This document shows positions 10,165 through 19,602 of a DNA stretch of 64,000 nt, piece by piece (the stretch's first letter is position 1; every line of letters starts with the position of its first letter). Made by a program: the position numbers and the translations under genes. Below the pieces are notes generated by a model, which saw only the letters and a program-made list of their open reading frames with translations, ran no database searches and had not been told where the DNA came from. This DNA comes from Paralithodes platypus (taxonomy: Eukaryota; Arthropoda; Malacostraca; Decapoda; Lithodidae). Where the stretch lies: contig CM064539.1 of the NCBI GenBank assembly GCA_032716605.1, forward strand, positions 2,985,550 through 3,049,549, in the 5' to 3' direction.

Positions 10165-10672
10165 TAATAATAAAGGTCAATGTTTGTCTGTTTGTCAGTT
10201 ACCCGACCTTACCCGACCTTTGTTACTAAACTCCTCCCACAGTTTTGGTGCCAGGTGGGAGTGTGGGGCACCGTTGGAAAGCCCAGGCTTTGGAGATGGT
10301 TTTAGGCGAGTTTAGTGGAAATCAGAGACACTTTTGCTTAATAAAATTTTCGGCAGAACTTATGTAGTATACGGGAGCGAAAAAAATGCGAAAAAAATGG
10401 CCGTTTGGGGCAGAAGGAGGCCTCCGATCGAAAAGGTGTATGGAACGAAAGTTGTTCGCAGCTCCCCAAAATGGGGGTACAGATGAGGTCAGATCCAAAA
10501 TCGGAGGTCATTTAGCGGCCGAAATCGAGGTCGCCGTTTAATGAGGCACAGGGAGGTCGAGGCCGGTGATTATGGTAGTAGTAGTATTGTGATGATTGTG
10601 GTAGTAGTGATTGATGATGGTGATTATGGTAGTAGAATTTAAACCCGGGCAACGCCGGGTACCCTTCCTAGT
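10165..10672 (+). mobile_element. Non-autonomous Helitron-like element
   Basis: The 3' end shows a strong hairpin, ACCCGG-GCAACG-CCGGGT at 10643-10660, followed after a few bases by CTAGT (10668-10672), the CTRRT terminus of Helitrons, and then AT-rich DNA. The 5' side (about 10165-10180, GTCAATGTTTGTCTG) is approximate. No Rep/helicase is coded. A GTA/GAT-rich patch lies near 10565-10635. Confidence 0.78.
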
Positions 10673-10960
10673 ATATATATATATAGTAACATTCAACTCT
10701 TCTTCCCTATCCATATCCATATAAAGTTGTCCTTGCTTCACCCTTTCCGGTAATTCATCACTCCTTCTCTTCCTCTAAAGTGATACTATAACCTTCCTTC
10801 TCTCTGTTATGCCTCTACCTTACTCTCATTGTATAATGTCCTTTCCTCTACGTTCTCATATACATTTTTACTAGACTTGTTTTCTAGTAATTATTCCCCT
10901 CTTCTCTCCCTCACGTCTTGCAACCCTCCTCTTCTCCACCCTCAATCTATTTATACAATA
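10673..10960. other. Unassigned pyrimidine-rich DNA
   Basis: Short (AT)n at the Helitron edge, then CT-rich DNA. No gene seen. Confidence 0.4.
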
Positions 10961-11296
10961 TTAAGGGGAGGTTTTTAGTTGATTCCCTAGACTTCCATCA
11001 AGCTTAAAATTCCTCCCCCTTGACCCCCTTTCAAGATAAATTTATACATTTTTCGGTAGAAAAATGTCCCGGCCGAAGGCCGGTTCCCCTGAAATTACAG
11101 GCTCGCTATCGCTCGCCAGGAAAAAATCTACACCTAAATGGCACGAATGGTCTTAAAATTGACAGAAATGGGGCGAGGGTTCTTAAAATCGCCAAACTAA
11201 TAGGGCAATCGTCTTTAAATCTCACAAGCAATGGGGCTAAACATGAGGGAGAAAGAGGTTCAGAAAAAAATCCTCCAGGTAGAAATCTCCCCATAA
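10961..11296 (-). mobile_element. Family B element, full length
   Basis: TTAAGGGGAGGTTTTTAG at the left and AATCTCCCCATAA at the right, inverted relative to 7475. Core CCGGCCGAAGGCCGG and CATTTTTCGGTAGAAAAATG. The right TTAA is mutated, where a 40-bp minisatellite begins. Confidence 0.92.
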
Positions 11297-11305
11297 TTTG
11301 CCTCT

Positions 11306-11634
11306 TTTTATATCCACATAACAGTTATTCTCACCTGCAGTCATTATTTTATATCCACATGCAGTTGTTCTCACCTGCAGTCATTATTTTATATCCACAT
11401 AACAGTTGTTCTCACCTGCAGTCATTATTTTATATCCACATAACAGTTATTCTCACCTGCAGTCATTATTTTATATCCACATAACAGTTATTCTTACCTG
11501 CAGTCATTATTTTATATCCACATACAGTTGTTCTCACCTGCAGTCATTATTTTATATCCACATACAGTTGTTCTCACCTGCAGTCATTATTTTATATCCA
11601 CATACAGTTGTTCTCACCTGCAGTCATTATTTTC
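11306..11634. repeat. 40/41-bp minisatellite, 8 units
   Basis: Landmark CTCACCTGCAG ends at 11340, 11380, 11421, 11462, 11503, 11543, 11583 and 11623. Units have CATAACAG (41 bp) or CATACAG/CATGCAG (40 bp). Open frames across it are repeat translations. Confidence 0.97.
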
Positions 11635-11807
11635 CTCTTCTCTTCCTCCGTATCTTCCAACCCTCGCCCTCTAGTCTCTGTCCATGTTTTTGTTGGTGTG
11701 TCTGCCTTTCCCCCACCCCCACCCCCCCAATCCCCTCACCTGCCCTCTGAGTCACACACGCCTAGGGAGGGGCTCACAGGTGCACGCCCTTGGTCACCCA
11801 CACTACA
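11635..11807. other. Unassigned C-rich DNA
   Basis: CCCCACCCCC-type composition, no gene. Confidence 0.4.
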
Positions 11808-12022
11808 TTAACCCTCTCAGTACCGGCGCCGTCCGTTTAACGTTATTTTGGTTACCATACACGATTTTATCCAGCTTAAAAATGACCTCCAGCAAATTTA
11901 ACCGGGTTGGAACTCTCTCACTTAACCCTTTTTACTACCACAGATCCTTCTTAACTTGAATAAAATCGTCTAAATCTAGCTACAATGAAAATAAAAAGAC
12001 GTCGCCGCTACAGAAGGGGTAA
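11808..12022. mobile_element. Family C MITE
   Basis: TTAACCCTCTCAGTACCGGC to CCGCTACAGAAGGGGTAA, with both internal arms present (CACGATTTTATCCAGCTTA and AATAAAATCGTC). Confidence 0.9.
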
Positions 12023-12031
12023 GGTGTGTTA

Positions 12032-12340
12032 TAGTGTATTCCCTAGACCTCTATGAAGCCTAAAATTACACCCCCTAGAAACCCTGTCAAGTTAGGTTTG
12101 TACATTTTTCGGTAGAAAGATTTCCCGGGCAAATTTAATTATAGGCTCGCTATTGCTCGCCAGGAAAAAATCGACACTTACATGGCACGAAAGATCTTAA
12201 AATTGGCAGAAATGCGGCGAAAGTTCTCAAAATCGCCAAACTAATGGGGCGAACGTCTTAAAATCTCAAAAGCAATGGGGCTAAACATGAGGGAGAAAGG
12301 AGTCCAGAAAAAAATCCCTCAAGTGGAAATCTCCCCTTAA
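12032..12340 (-). mobile_element. Family B element, left end worn
   Basis: Inverted B: TTCCCTAGACCTCTATGA to GGAAATCTCCCCTTAA. The palindromic core is damaged (the CCGGCC hairpin is reduced to CCCGGGC), unlike most copies. Right TTAA is shared with the next C. Confidence 0.88.
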
Positions 12341-12894
12341 CCCTTTGAGTACCAGCGACGTGTGTTATATTTAATTCTACCTATATAAATATATGTAAAC
12401 GATATTATGCCGATTAATTAGGAAGGGCTGTGGTAGTTAAGGGGAGATTTCCACTTGAGGGATTTTTTTCTGGACCCGTTTCTCCCTCATGTTTAGCCCC
12501 ATTGCTTTTGAGATTTTCAGACGTTCGCCCTAGTAGTTTTGACATTTTAAGACATTTTGCCCCATTTCTGTCAATTTTAAGACCTTTCGTGCCATTAAGG
12601 TGTCGATTTTTTCCAGGCGAGCGATAGCGAGCCTGTAATTTAAGAGCAACCGGCCTCCGGCCGGGAAATTTTTCTACCGAAAAATGTACAAATTTATCTT
12701 GAAAGGGGGTCTAGAGGGTGTAATTTTAAGCTTGATGAAAACGTAGGGAACAAACTAAATACCTTCCCTTAAAAGGGTTGGTTTAGATAGCTTGAAGCCT
12801 TATTATTGGTAGAGGTCCTTCTTAAGCGGAATAAAATCGTCTAATAGTTGCCAGAATATGATGATAAGAACTTCCCTGGTACTGAAGGGATTAA
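12337..12894. mobile_element. Family C MITE split by a B element
   Basis: C left part 12337-12441 (CTTTGAGTACCAGCGACGTG) and right part 12769-12894 (ends CTGGTACTGAAGGGATTAA). They join cleanly when the intervening B and one TTAA are removed. Confidence 0.9.
12438..12772 (+). mobile_element. Family B element nested in C
   Basis: Complete B flanked by a TTAA duplication (12438 and 12769), with hairpins CCGGCCTCCGGCCGG and TTTTTCTACCGAAAAATG. Confidence 0.94.
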
Positions 12895-12931
12895 TCACTC
12901 GTGGTGTACGTGCTGAAGGAAAGTAAAGAGA

Positions 12932-13004
12932 CCCTGTACGTACATAACTCCCTGTACGTACATAACTCCCTGTACGTACATAACTCCCTGTACGTACATA
13001 GCCT
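12932..13004. repeat. 18-bp tandem repeat x4
   Basis: Unit CCCTGTACGTACATAACT. Each unit contains the palindrome GTACGTAC. Confidence 0.95.
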
Positions 13005-13018
13005 GGTGTAAGTACAAG

Positions 13019-13234
13019 AGGTATCACACGAATGCTTTTATCGCCAATTATCCAAGGTTATCATTCTCCCTGATAATATTGCAGGGATTCTATAATTATG
13101 CTCTTGTATCGGAACCTAAACCGAACATATATTAATTTAGTGGATAGTTATTTAAAAGGTTCACCATAAAATCTGTCTGACCACTGTTGACGATTTTAGT
13201 TGAGGGTTGGAACGCTTGTGTGACGGTGGCTTAA
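13019..13234. mobile_element. Family D MITE, divergent copy
   Basis: GTATCACACGAATGCTTTTA at the left and CGCTTGTGTGACGGTGGCTT at the right, inverted repeats of about 20 bp, with internal CTGACCACTGTTGA. Older than the copy at 21622. Confidence 0.8.
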
Positions 13235-13399
13235 GTACAAAATCGATACAAGGTAATAACGGACCGAGAGAATGTTGATGGAGACAAACGATGGCTGGCA
13301 GGACGCCAAGTTATTTTATACAACTGTGCAACTGGGGATACATTCCAAAACGGCCACAGTCCCCTAACCTAGCTAGCCTTACTAAAATTAATCTAATTT
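13235..13399. other. Unassigned DNA
   Basis: No feature seen. Confidence 0.4.
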
Positions 13400-13766
13400 G
13401 AGGGGATAGGGGCCGGTTTTTTGGACCACTTTCTCCCTCATGTTTAGCCCCATTAGTTTTCAGATGCGAAGATGTTTGCCCCATTAGTTAGTCGATTTTA
13501 AGACCTTTCGCCCCATTTCTTCGTCAATATTTAGACCTTTCGTGCTATTTAGGTGTCGATTTTTTCCCTGGCGAACGATAGTAAGCCTGTAATGTTGGAA
13601 GAACCGGCCTTCGGCCGGGAAATTTTCTGCCGAAAAATGTACAAATGAATCTAGAAGGGGGATCTAATGGATGTTTTATTTTAATTTGATATAGGTCTTG
13701 GGAGGAAACTAGAATAATAATAAATACATGCAATAATCGCCCCAAAAAGTGAACCATCCCCCCTTA
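13400..13766 (+). mobile_element. Family B2 element
   Basis: Shares CTCATGTTTAGCCCCATTAG and the core CCGGCCTTCGGCCGG with B, but has different ends (GGGGATAGGGGCC and CATCCCCCCTTAA) and an extra A/T-rich 3' part. Same subfamily as 54795 and 62490. A family B cousin with the same core. Confidence 0.85.
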
Positions 13767-13846
13767 ACCGAATACAATGTAATCAGATCTAACCTAATCT
13801 AACCTAAGCTAACTTAGGCTAAACAACCCAAGCGTAACTTAATTTA
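13767..13846. repeat. Second AACCTAA-rich patch
   Basis: AACCTAATCTAACCTAAGC-like words, similar to 10010-10125 and adjacent to a satellite array. Confidence 0.55.
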
Positions 13847-14430
13847 GACTGTTTAACATTGTGACTGTTTAACATTGTGACTGTTTAACATTGTGACTGT
13901 TTAACATCGTGACTGTTTAACATTGTGACTGTTTAACATTGTGACTGTTTAACATTGTGACTGTTTAACATTGTGACTGTTTAACATCGTGACTGTTTAA
14001 CATTGTGACTGTTTAACATTGTGACTGTTTAACATCGTGACTGTTTAACATCGTGACTGTTTAACATCGTGACTGTTTAACATTGTGACTGTTTAACATT
14101 GTGACTGTTTAACATCGTGACTGTTTAACATCGTGACTGTTTAACATTGTGACTGTTTAACATTGTGACTGTTTAACATCGTGACTGTTTAACATCGTGA
14201 CTGTTTAACATTGTCACTGTTTAACATCGTGACTGTTTAACATTGTGCCTGTTTAACATTGTGACTGTTTAACATCGTGACTGTTTAACATCGTGACTGT
14301 TTAACATTGTGACTGTTTAACATTGTGACTGTTTAACATTGTGACTGTTTAACATCGTGACTGTTTAACATTGTGACTGTTTAACATCGTGACTGTTTAA
14401 CATTGTCACTGTTTAACATTGTGACTGTTT
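13847..14430. repeat. 16-bp satellite array, about 36 units
   Basis: Unit GTGACTGTTTAACATT. One position alternates between T and C (CATTGTG or CATCGTG) irregularly along the array. A few units carry GTCAC or GTGCC. Confidence 0.98.
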
Positions 14431-14570
14431 TTGGGTTGTGGTCCTTTTGGAGCCTGGGTATTTTTAACCTGCCTTCATTCGTAGATATACAACACTAATT
14501 TCAGTCAACATAGCCTAACTTAGAATACGCTAATTTTGTGTGAAGAATGATGTCGACGGCACAGAAGTTG

Positions 14571-14661
14571 TTAAAGGATTCATTAAAGCAGTTGGAGGAG
14601 TGGGAAACAGCCTCGATTTGGGTCCTTGAGTGTACTAATGGGCAGTAGTGGGTTGTATTAA
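14571..14661. repeat. TTAA-bounded direct repeat, left copy
   Basis: 91 bp from TTAAAGGATTC to GGTTGTATTAA, containing GTTGGAGGAGTGGGAAACAG. Copied at 15037-15128 on the other side of an A element. Confidence 0.93.
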
Positions 14662-15040
14662 GGGGGCTCACCTCGCTTTTTTTCTCTTTCTCTCCCTTTC
14701 TCTTTGGCTTGTATTCAATCGGCCCCATTCAGCCTACTGTTTTAAGACGTTTACCCCCATCCAGGTGTCAATATTTTCCTGGCGAGCGGGAGCGAGCCAG
14801 CATATATATATTTTTGTTTTGACAGCAAGCTAAATTTGTACATTTTTCAATAGAAAAATGTCTCCGGCGAAGCCGGATTTCTCCATACAATGCTGGCTCG
14901 CTATCGCTCGCCAGGAAGAAATCGACAGCTGGATAGGGATAAACGTCTTAAAACAGTTGGCTGAATGGGGCCAAATGGATATAAGTCAGAGAAAGAGAGA
15001 AAAGGAGAGAAAGATACAAAATACCGGTGACCCCCCTTAA
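14658..15040 (-). mobile_element. Family A foldback element, full length
   Basis: TTAAGGGGGCTCACCTCGC to GTGACCCCCCTTAA, with long arms and the core CCGGCGAAGCCGG and CATTTTTCAATAGAAAAATG. Both terminal TTAA are intact. Confidence 0.95.
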
Positions 15041-15128
15041 AAGGATTCATTATAGCAGTTGGAGGAGTGGGAAACAGCCTCGATGTGTGTCCATGAGAGT
15101 AGAAATGGTCGGTACTGGGTTGTATGAA
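15037..15128. repeat. TTAA-bounded direct repeat, right copy
   Basis: About 85% identical by eye to 14571-14661. The right TTAA has become TGAA. Confidence 0.93.
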
Positions 15129-15291
15129 GTAAAGTGTATGTCTGAGGTGGTTAGACAAGGGTAGGAGTCATTACAGATGGTAACTGTATGGTAACATGGA
15201 ACACTACAATTATTATGGTGTGCTGTATACACTATACTTATCCTGTCTGTATATACTCACCACCCTATATAGTATGTATACCTAGTTAATT

Positions 15292-15361
<70 letters not shown>

Positions 15362-15375
15362 TATATATATATATA
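15292..15375. repeat. (CA)n(TA)n microsatellite
   Basis: About 14 bp of CA, then about 54 bp of TA, then interrupted TA. It lies just beyond the 3' end of the minus-strand LINE and may be its tail plus slippage. Confidence 0.95.
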
Positions 15376-15476
15376 CAGTACATATATTTTTGTTTCTATG
15401 TGAATGAGGGAGACAAAAGGCATAACTGCCTGCAGCGAGTGCCTCCCCCAGATTTCAAAGAGTGACAGGGCCGAAA

Positions 15477-16700
15477 TCAAGGGACGTTCGAGCTAAAATA
15501 CCTGGACACACGGAGTTTGAAGCAATTTAAGTAATAGGAAGAGGGAAAGATTGATTCTGGGAGAGAGTTCCAGAGCTCAGCAGTTGAATAGAAGAAAGGC
15601 TGAGAATAACGATTCACTCTTGGGTTGGAGAGTTGCACAGAGTATGGGTGGGATTGTGTTGCAAGGCGGGTACTACGTACCCTACTTAGAGGAGGTGGTA
15701 TACACTGGGAAAGCTCCGAGGAACACTGATGATTGTAGTAGCGATAGAATAGCGAGAGAGATGCAACATTGCGGCGAAGAGAGAGAGATTGCAGAGAGTT
15801 GGTGAGTGGACGGGAGTTAATGATACGAAAGGCTTTTCTTTCCACTTTATCTAGAAGTGCGGTGTGAGAGGATCCTCCCCACACATGTGAACAATACTCA
15901 ATACAAGGATGCACTGTGCCCCTGTACAGAGCAAGAAGCTGCGCAGGGGTAAAGAACCCCTTGAGGCGGTTGAGCACACCCAGCTTCTGGGAGGCTGCCT
16001 TAGCGAGACTCGTAATATGGTCTTTCCAAGTGAGAGCAGAAGAAAAAGAGACACCGAGAACATTGAGGGAAAATGAAGGGTTGATTTTTGTATTGTTGAA
16101 GAATAAGGGATAGTCCTCTGGAGGTTCCTGACGGGTAGTAAGATGGATAAATTGAGTTTTGGAAGCATTAAATGCAATAAGCTTTTCTCTACTCCGATTG
16201 GAAATAGTAGCTAGATCAGAAGATAAACATTTTATGGCTTCATTACGTTTAGTTTTGAGGGATTGCTGGCTGGGGCGTTCTGGAAAACTAATTGAGTGGT
16301 GTAAAGTAGAGTCGTCTGCATATGAATGGATGGGACTGGATGTACAGTTGAGAAGATAATTTATAAAGATTAGAAAGAGAATAGGAGATAGGACAGAACC
16401 CTGAGGAACACCGGAGCTGATAGGATGAGGAAATGAGCGATGGCCGTCCACAACCGCAGCTATGGAACGGCCGGAAAGGAAATTAGAAACAAAGGCACAG
16501 ATAGAGGGACAGAAACCGAAGGAAGGCCGTTTGGAAATTAAAGATATGTGCCAGACTCTATCGAAGGCCTTTGATATGTCTAGTGCAGCAGAAAAAGTCT
16601 CACCGAAGTCCCGAAAGTTGGATGACCAAGAGTTAGTAAGATATGAAAGAAGATCACCAGTAGAGCGACCCTTAAGGAAGCCATACTGGCGATCGAGAGC
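15477..16700 (-). pseudogene. LINE G reverse transcriptase, catalytic and C-terminal part
   Basis: Open frame of about 400 codons, if read from the break near 16700 rather than from the internal Met at 16451. In order: QYGFLKGRSTGDLL, LDISKAFDRVWH, SSGVPQGSVLSP, the catalytic HSYADDSTLH (YADD at 16311-16322), a LNVLGVSFSSALTWKDHI thumb region, then HPCIEYCSHVWGGSSH and ELWNSLPESIFPSSY near the end. These are reverse transcriptase blocks of a LINE ORF2; it would copy its own RNA at a nicked target. The catalytic aspartates are intact. It lacks a start of its own and is separated from the upstream half by small indels, so I call it a pseudogene. Confidence 0.92.
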
Positions 16701-17588
16701 AGATTATGAGAAGAGAAATGCTTAAGAATTTGGAAGCAAGAATAGTTTCAAAAACTTTCGAGATACAAGAGATGAGAGCAATTGGACGATAGTTGGAGGG
16801 GGTCAGCACGGAAGCACAGTTTTTAAGTACAACAGGAGAAACACCGTCCAGACCATACGCCTTCTTAGTATTAAGCCCAGAGAGGGTAGAAAGTACATCT
16901 TTAGAAGAGATTAGGATATTAGGCATAAGTAGGAGAGAGGGGGGTGGAGAGGGAGGAATAGCACCGGAATCATCCAAGGTAGAGTTTCTGGCAAAAGTTT
17001 GAGCGAAGAGTTCAGCTTTGTCAGAAGAAGAAGTGATAGTTGTGGCATCAAAGTGGAAAAGGGGAGGGAAAGACGAGGAAGAAAAGTTGTTGGAGAGGTT
17101 TTTGGCTAGATGACAGAAAGCTTGGGAAGAGCTAGAGTTGGATAGTTCAGTGCATTTATTATTGATGAAAGAGTGCTTGGCAAGTCGAAGAACAGATTTG
17201 GCTTGATTCCGGGCAGAAACATAAGAAGAATGAGATTCTTGAGTTTTAAGGCGTCGGTACCGTTTGAATGCTTCCTCCTTGTTGCGGACAGCAGTAGAAC
17301 AGGCATGAGTAAACCAAGATTTTTTTGCATGAGACTGAGAGAAAGAAAATGGAATGTATGCTTCCATGCCCGAGAGGATTACCTCGGTAATGCGTTCAGC
17401 ACTCTCCGAGGGTCCTCGGCCACGGAAGCAGAAGTCATTCCATGGGATATCAAAGAAGTACTGCCGAAGAGCCTCCCAGTCGGCAGCGCCAAAGTGCCAC
17501 AAGCGCCGCCGGCTGGGAGGATCGGATGGCCGTACTGAAGAGATAGGACAGGTGACTGAGATAAGTTTATGGTCTGAGGAGCCGACCA
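16672..17588 (-). pseudogene. LINE G endonuclease end and reverse transcriptase N-terminal part
   Basis: 305-codon frame. The start GSSDHKLISVTCP is the C-terminal SDH motif of the APE-type endonuclease. It is followed by a linker with AKKSWFTHACSTAV and KRYRRLKTQESH, then KAYGLDGVSPVVLK and SNYRPIALISCISKVFE, the first reverse transcriptase blocks. Between VLKNCASVLT and PSNYRPIA the segment of about 40 residues that such proteins usually have seems absent, an in-frame deletion (inference from family knowledge). The frame is lost between about 16690 and 16735, after KVFETILASK. The rest continues in the frame annotated above. Confidence 0.88.
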
Positions 17589-17841
17589 TATATATATACG
17601 TAGTAGTTTTCCTTTTTCATGATTAATAATGCATCTGTCTAGCATTCTATTAATGGAAATATTAAATATATTTTCGCAGCATTTTCTAGTACAGTGCATA
17701 TCCATCTTTGAGTGTATTTCAATTAAACTGTTGTTTATCTTTCACCCAAAAAATCAATTAATAACGCGACCTTCAACAAATACAGCCAGACGAATATATT
17801 AAACTATTCATGGCCAGTTTTTGGTGAGGCTTCGTCCGTGT

Positions 17842-17843
<2 letters not shown>

Positions 17844-17904
<61 letters not shown>
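17844..17904. repeat. (GA)n microsatellite
   Basis: About 30 GA dinucleotides. Confidence 0.97.
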
Positions 17905-17906
<2 letters not shown>

Positions 17907-17997
17907 GAGGGGTCATGGTCATTCAACATTCCAGCAACTAGGGGTGGCTGATGCTGGTTGGTTGTTCGTGACTCAGGTCATAATAAAATGGGCTTTG

Positions 17998-18043
17998 ATG
18001 GGAGAGGTTGGAATGACTGGGTCAAGTGCAGTACAAAGTATTC
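17998..18043. repeat. Direct repeat left of a truncated SINE1
   Basis: Contains GGTTGGAATGACTGGGTCAA and ends GTACAAAGTATTC. Repeated at 18169-18222 with a small insertion (ACTTTACA). Confidence 0.88.
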
Positions 18044-18150
18044 GGTGTGAGTATGCTAGGTTCGAGTCCTTGGAGTGCCACATGTATTTGTTGATTTCAT
18101 TAATTGAGTTTAGAAGTAAAGTTGGTTGGTATAAACAACTAGAAATAATG
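18044..18150 (+). mobile_element. tRNA-derived SINE1, 5'-truncated copy 2
   Basis: Begins inside the tRNA-like head (GGTGTGAGTATGCTAGG), keeps box B (GGTTCGAGTCC) and the TTGATTTCATTAATTGAG body. It sits between two direct copies of unrelated sequence. Confidence 0.85.
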
Positions 18151-18168
18151 CAGTGGAAGAGCCTTGGT

Positions 18169-18222
18169 AGGAGAAGTTGGAATGACTGGATCAAGTGCAG
18201 TACAAACTTTACAAAGTATTCA
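18169..18222. repeat. Direct repeat right of a truncated SINE1
   Basis: Second copy of 17998-18043. Confidence 0.88.
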
Positions 18223-18626
18223 ACCCTGTAATAAATACATCTGCAATGATTATTGCCACATGCAGACATTGGCAAGAGGTGTTGTTTATTTGTTTTTCCC
18301 TCCTTAAATTTAGCTCATCTCGTATATATTTGGCTTAGTTTAATCTAATGAAACTGAAAATAATACTTAATACTTAATTAAAGGAATCAGTAGTTTTCAA
18401 TGACAATGGATGGTAAACATACATAAGTTTGATTCAATACATTTATCTTGATTGTAAGGTGTAACTTTAATCAAGTCATTAAAAGGTAAGTGTAATCAAA
18501 ATGAATTTATAATTGAAGTACTAAATTAGTCTTCCTAGTTTAATATATAAATGCATAACTTTGGGAGGAAGTGGGGATTATATTGGGAAGTTTATTGAGC
18601 AAGAGGGATGAGTGAGTGTTCGAGGG
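18223..18626. other. Unassigned AT-rich DNA
   Basis: No gene or shared repeat recognised. Confidence 0.45.
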
Positions 18627-18727
18627 AGGAGTACACAGGAAGGAGTACAAAGGTAATCAAGCAACATCAGACTAGTGACCCCTCTAGGCTGCTTGTCCTC
18701 CAAAACACTGCGGATCAAGTGTCCAAG
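18627..18727 (-). mobile_element. Retroposon 3' end H, copy 1
   Basis: On the minus strand: CACTTGATCCGCAGTGTTTT, GGAGGACAAGCAGCCTAGAG, then CCTTTGTACTCCTTCC. The same 3' end is seen at 31672, 36413, 59060 and 63169. Confidence 0.85.
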
Positions 18728-19310
18728 GGAGGGAGTACAAGACGAGACAGGAAGGGAAGAATAGGGAAGGGTGGAAGGGAAGGGTAAGGGATGGGATGTT
18801 TTAAGGAGGGACGGGGAGGATGAAAAGAAACAGAAGGGGACGGATGAGGGGTTGGCATGAGGGGTGGGGTAGTATAAGAAGCGACGGGAAGGGAGGAAGG
18901 GGAGGGTATATAATAAGGAGGGAGGGGAGCATAAAAAGGGACGGTAGGGGATGGGAGAGGGGTTGGCATGAGGAGTGGGGTAGCATAAGAAGCGACGGGA
19001 AGATAGGGATAGGAGGTGGGGGGGGGATCGAGAGGGGGAGAGAGGAGAGGAGGGGGGGGGTAGAGAGAGGAGGGGAGAGTTGGAGAGGGGATAGGAGGGA
19101 AGAGAAGAGGAGAAGAGAGGAGGGGGTAAGGGAATGGAGGGGAGCGGGGATAGGGGGGAATGAGGGAATGGGAGGAGGGAAGAGCAGTGGAGGAATGCGA
19201 GTTGGAGAGGGAATAAGATGGCTGGGGAGAGAAGGGGAGAACGAGGGAATGGGAGGAGAGAGGATAGGAGGGAAGAGCAGTGGAGGAATGAGAGGTGACC
19301 TTGGTAGTGA
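18728..19310. repeat. Polypurine tract with about 116-bp tandem duplication
   Basis: Almost pure G and A on the plus strand. Landmarks GAGGGGTTGGCATGAGG and TAAGAAGCGACGGGAAG occur twice, about 115 bp apart (18846-18895 and 18957-19005). The proline/serine-rich minus frames are composition artefacts. Confidence 0.88.
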
Positions 19311-19386
19311 CGTCATCTCCCCAAACAACCAGGCAAGAACAATGAATTAACATGTACCCAAATTCTCTACTACCAACTCAACCTCT

Positions 19387-19602
19387 TTAACCCGTCCAGT
19401 GCCAGGGACGTTCTTTTCATCCTATTCTGGCAACTATTAGACGATTTTATTCAGCTTAGGAAGGACCTCTAGCAATAACGAGGCTTCAAACTATCTCCAC
19501 CAACCCTTTTTAACTAACCCACAGATCCTTCCAAAGCTGCATAATATCGTCTAAATATAGCTAGAATAAAATATAACACGTCGCTGGTACTCAAAGGGAT
19601 AA
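19387..19602. mobile_element. Family C MITE
   Basis: TTAACCCGTCCAGTGCCAGG to GCTGGTACTCAAAGGGATAA with paired internal arms. Confidence 0.91.

Larger units (their letters stand above)
15390..17588 (-). mobile_element. LINE G (non-LTR retrotransposon), 5'-truncated, main copy
   Basis: About 2.2 kb running from the end of an endonuclease domain (SDH) through reverse transcriptase to the C-terminal LWNSLPE block and a short 3' UTR near a TA microsatellite. Four shorter copies of the same family (26197, 34300, 37262, 48085) share the 3' end. The 5' side stops abruptly at AT-rich DNA (17590), as expected from incomplete target-primed reverse transcription. Frames are nearly open, so it is a fairly young copy. 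Related to Jockey/CR1-type LINEs; exact clade not assigned. Confidence 0.92.

Noticed and set aside
13847..14430. CRISPR-like array
   Set aside because: Units are contiguous without spacers, and the context is a eukaryotic satellite.
18801..19353. Proline/serine-rich minus frames of 175 and 212 codons
   Set aside because: Produced by polypurine DNA with a tandem duplication.
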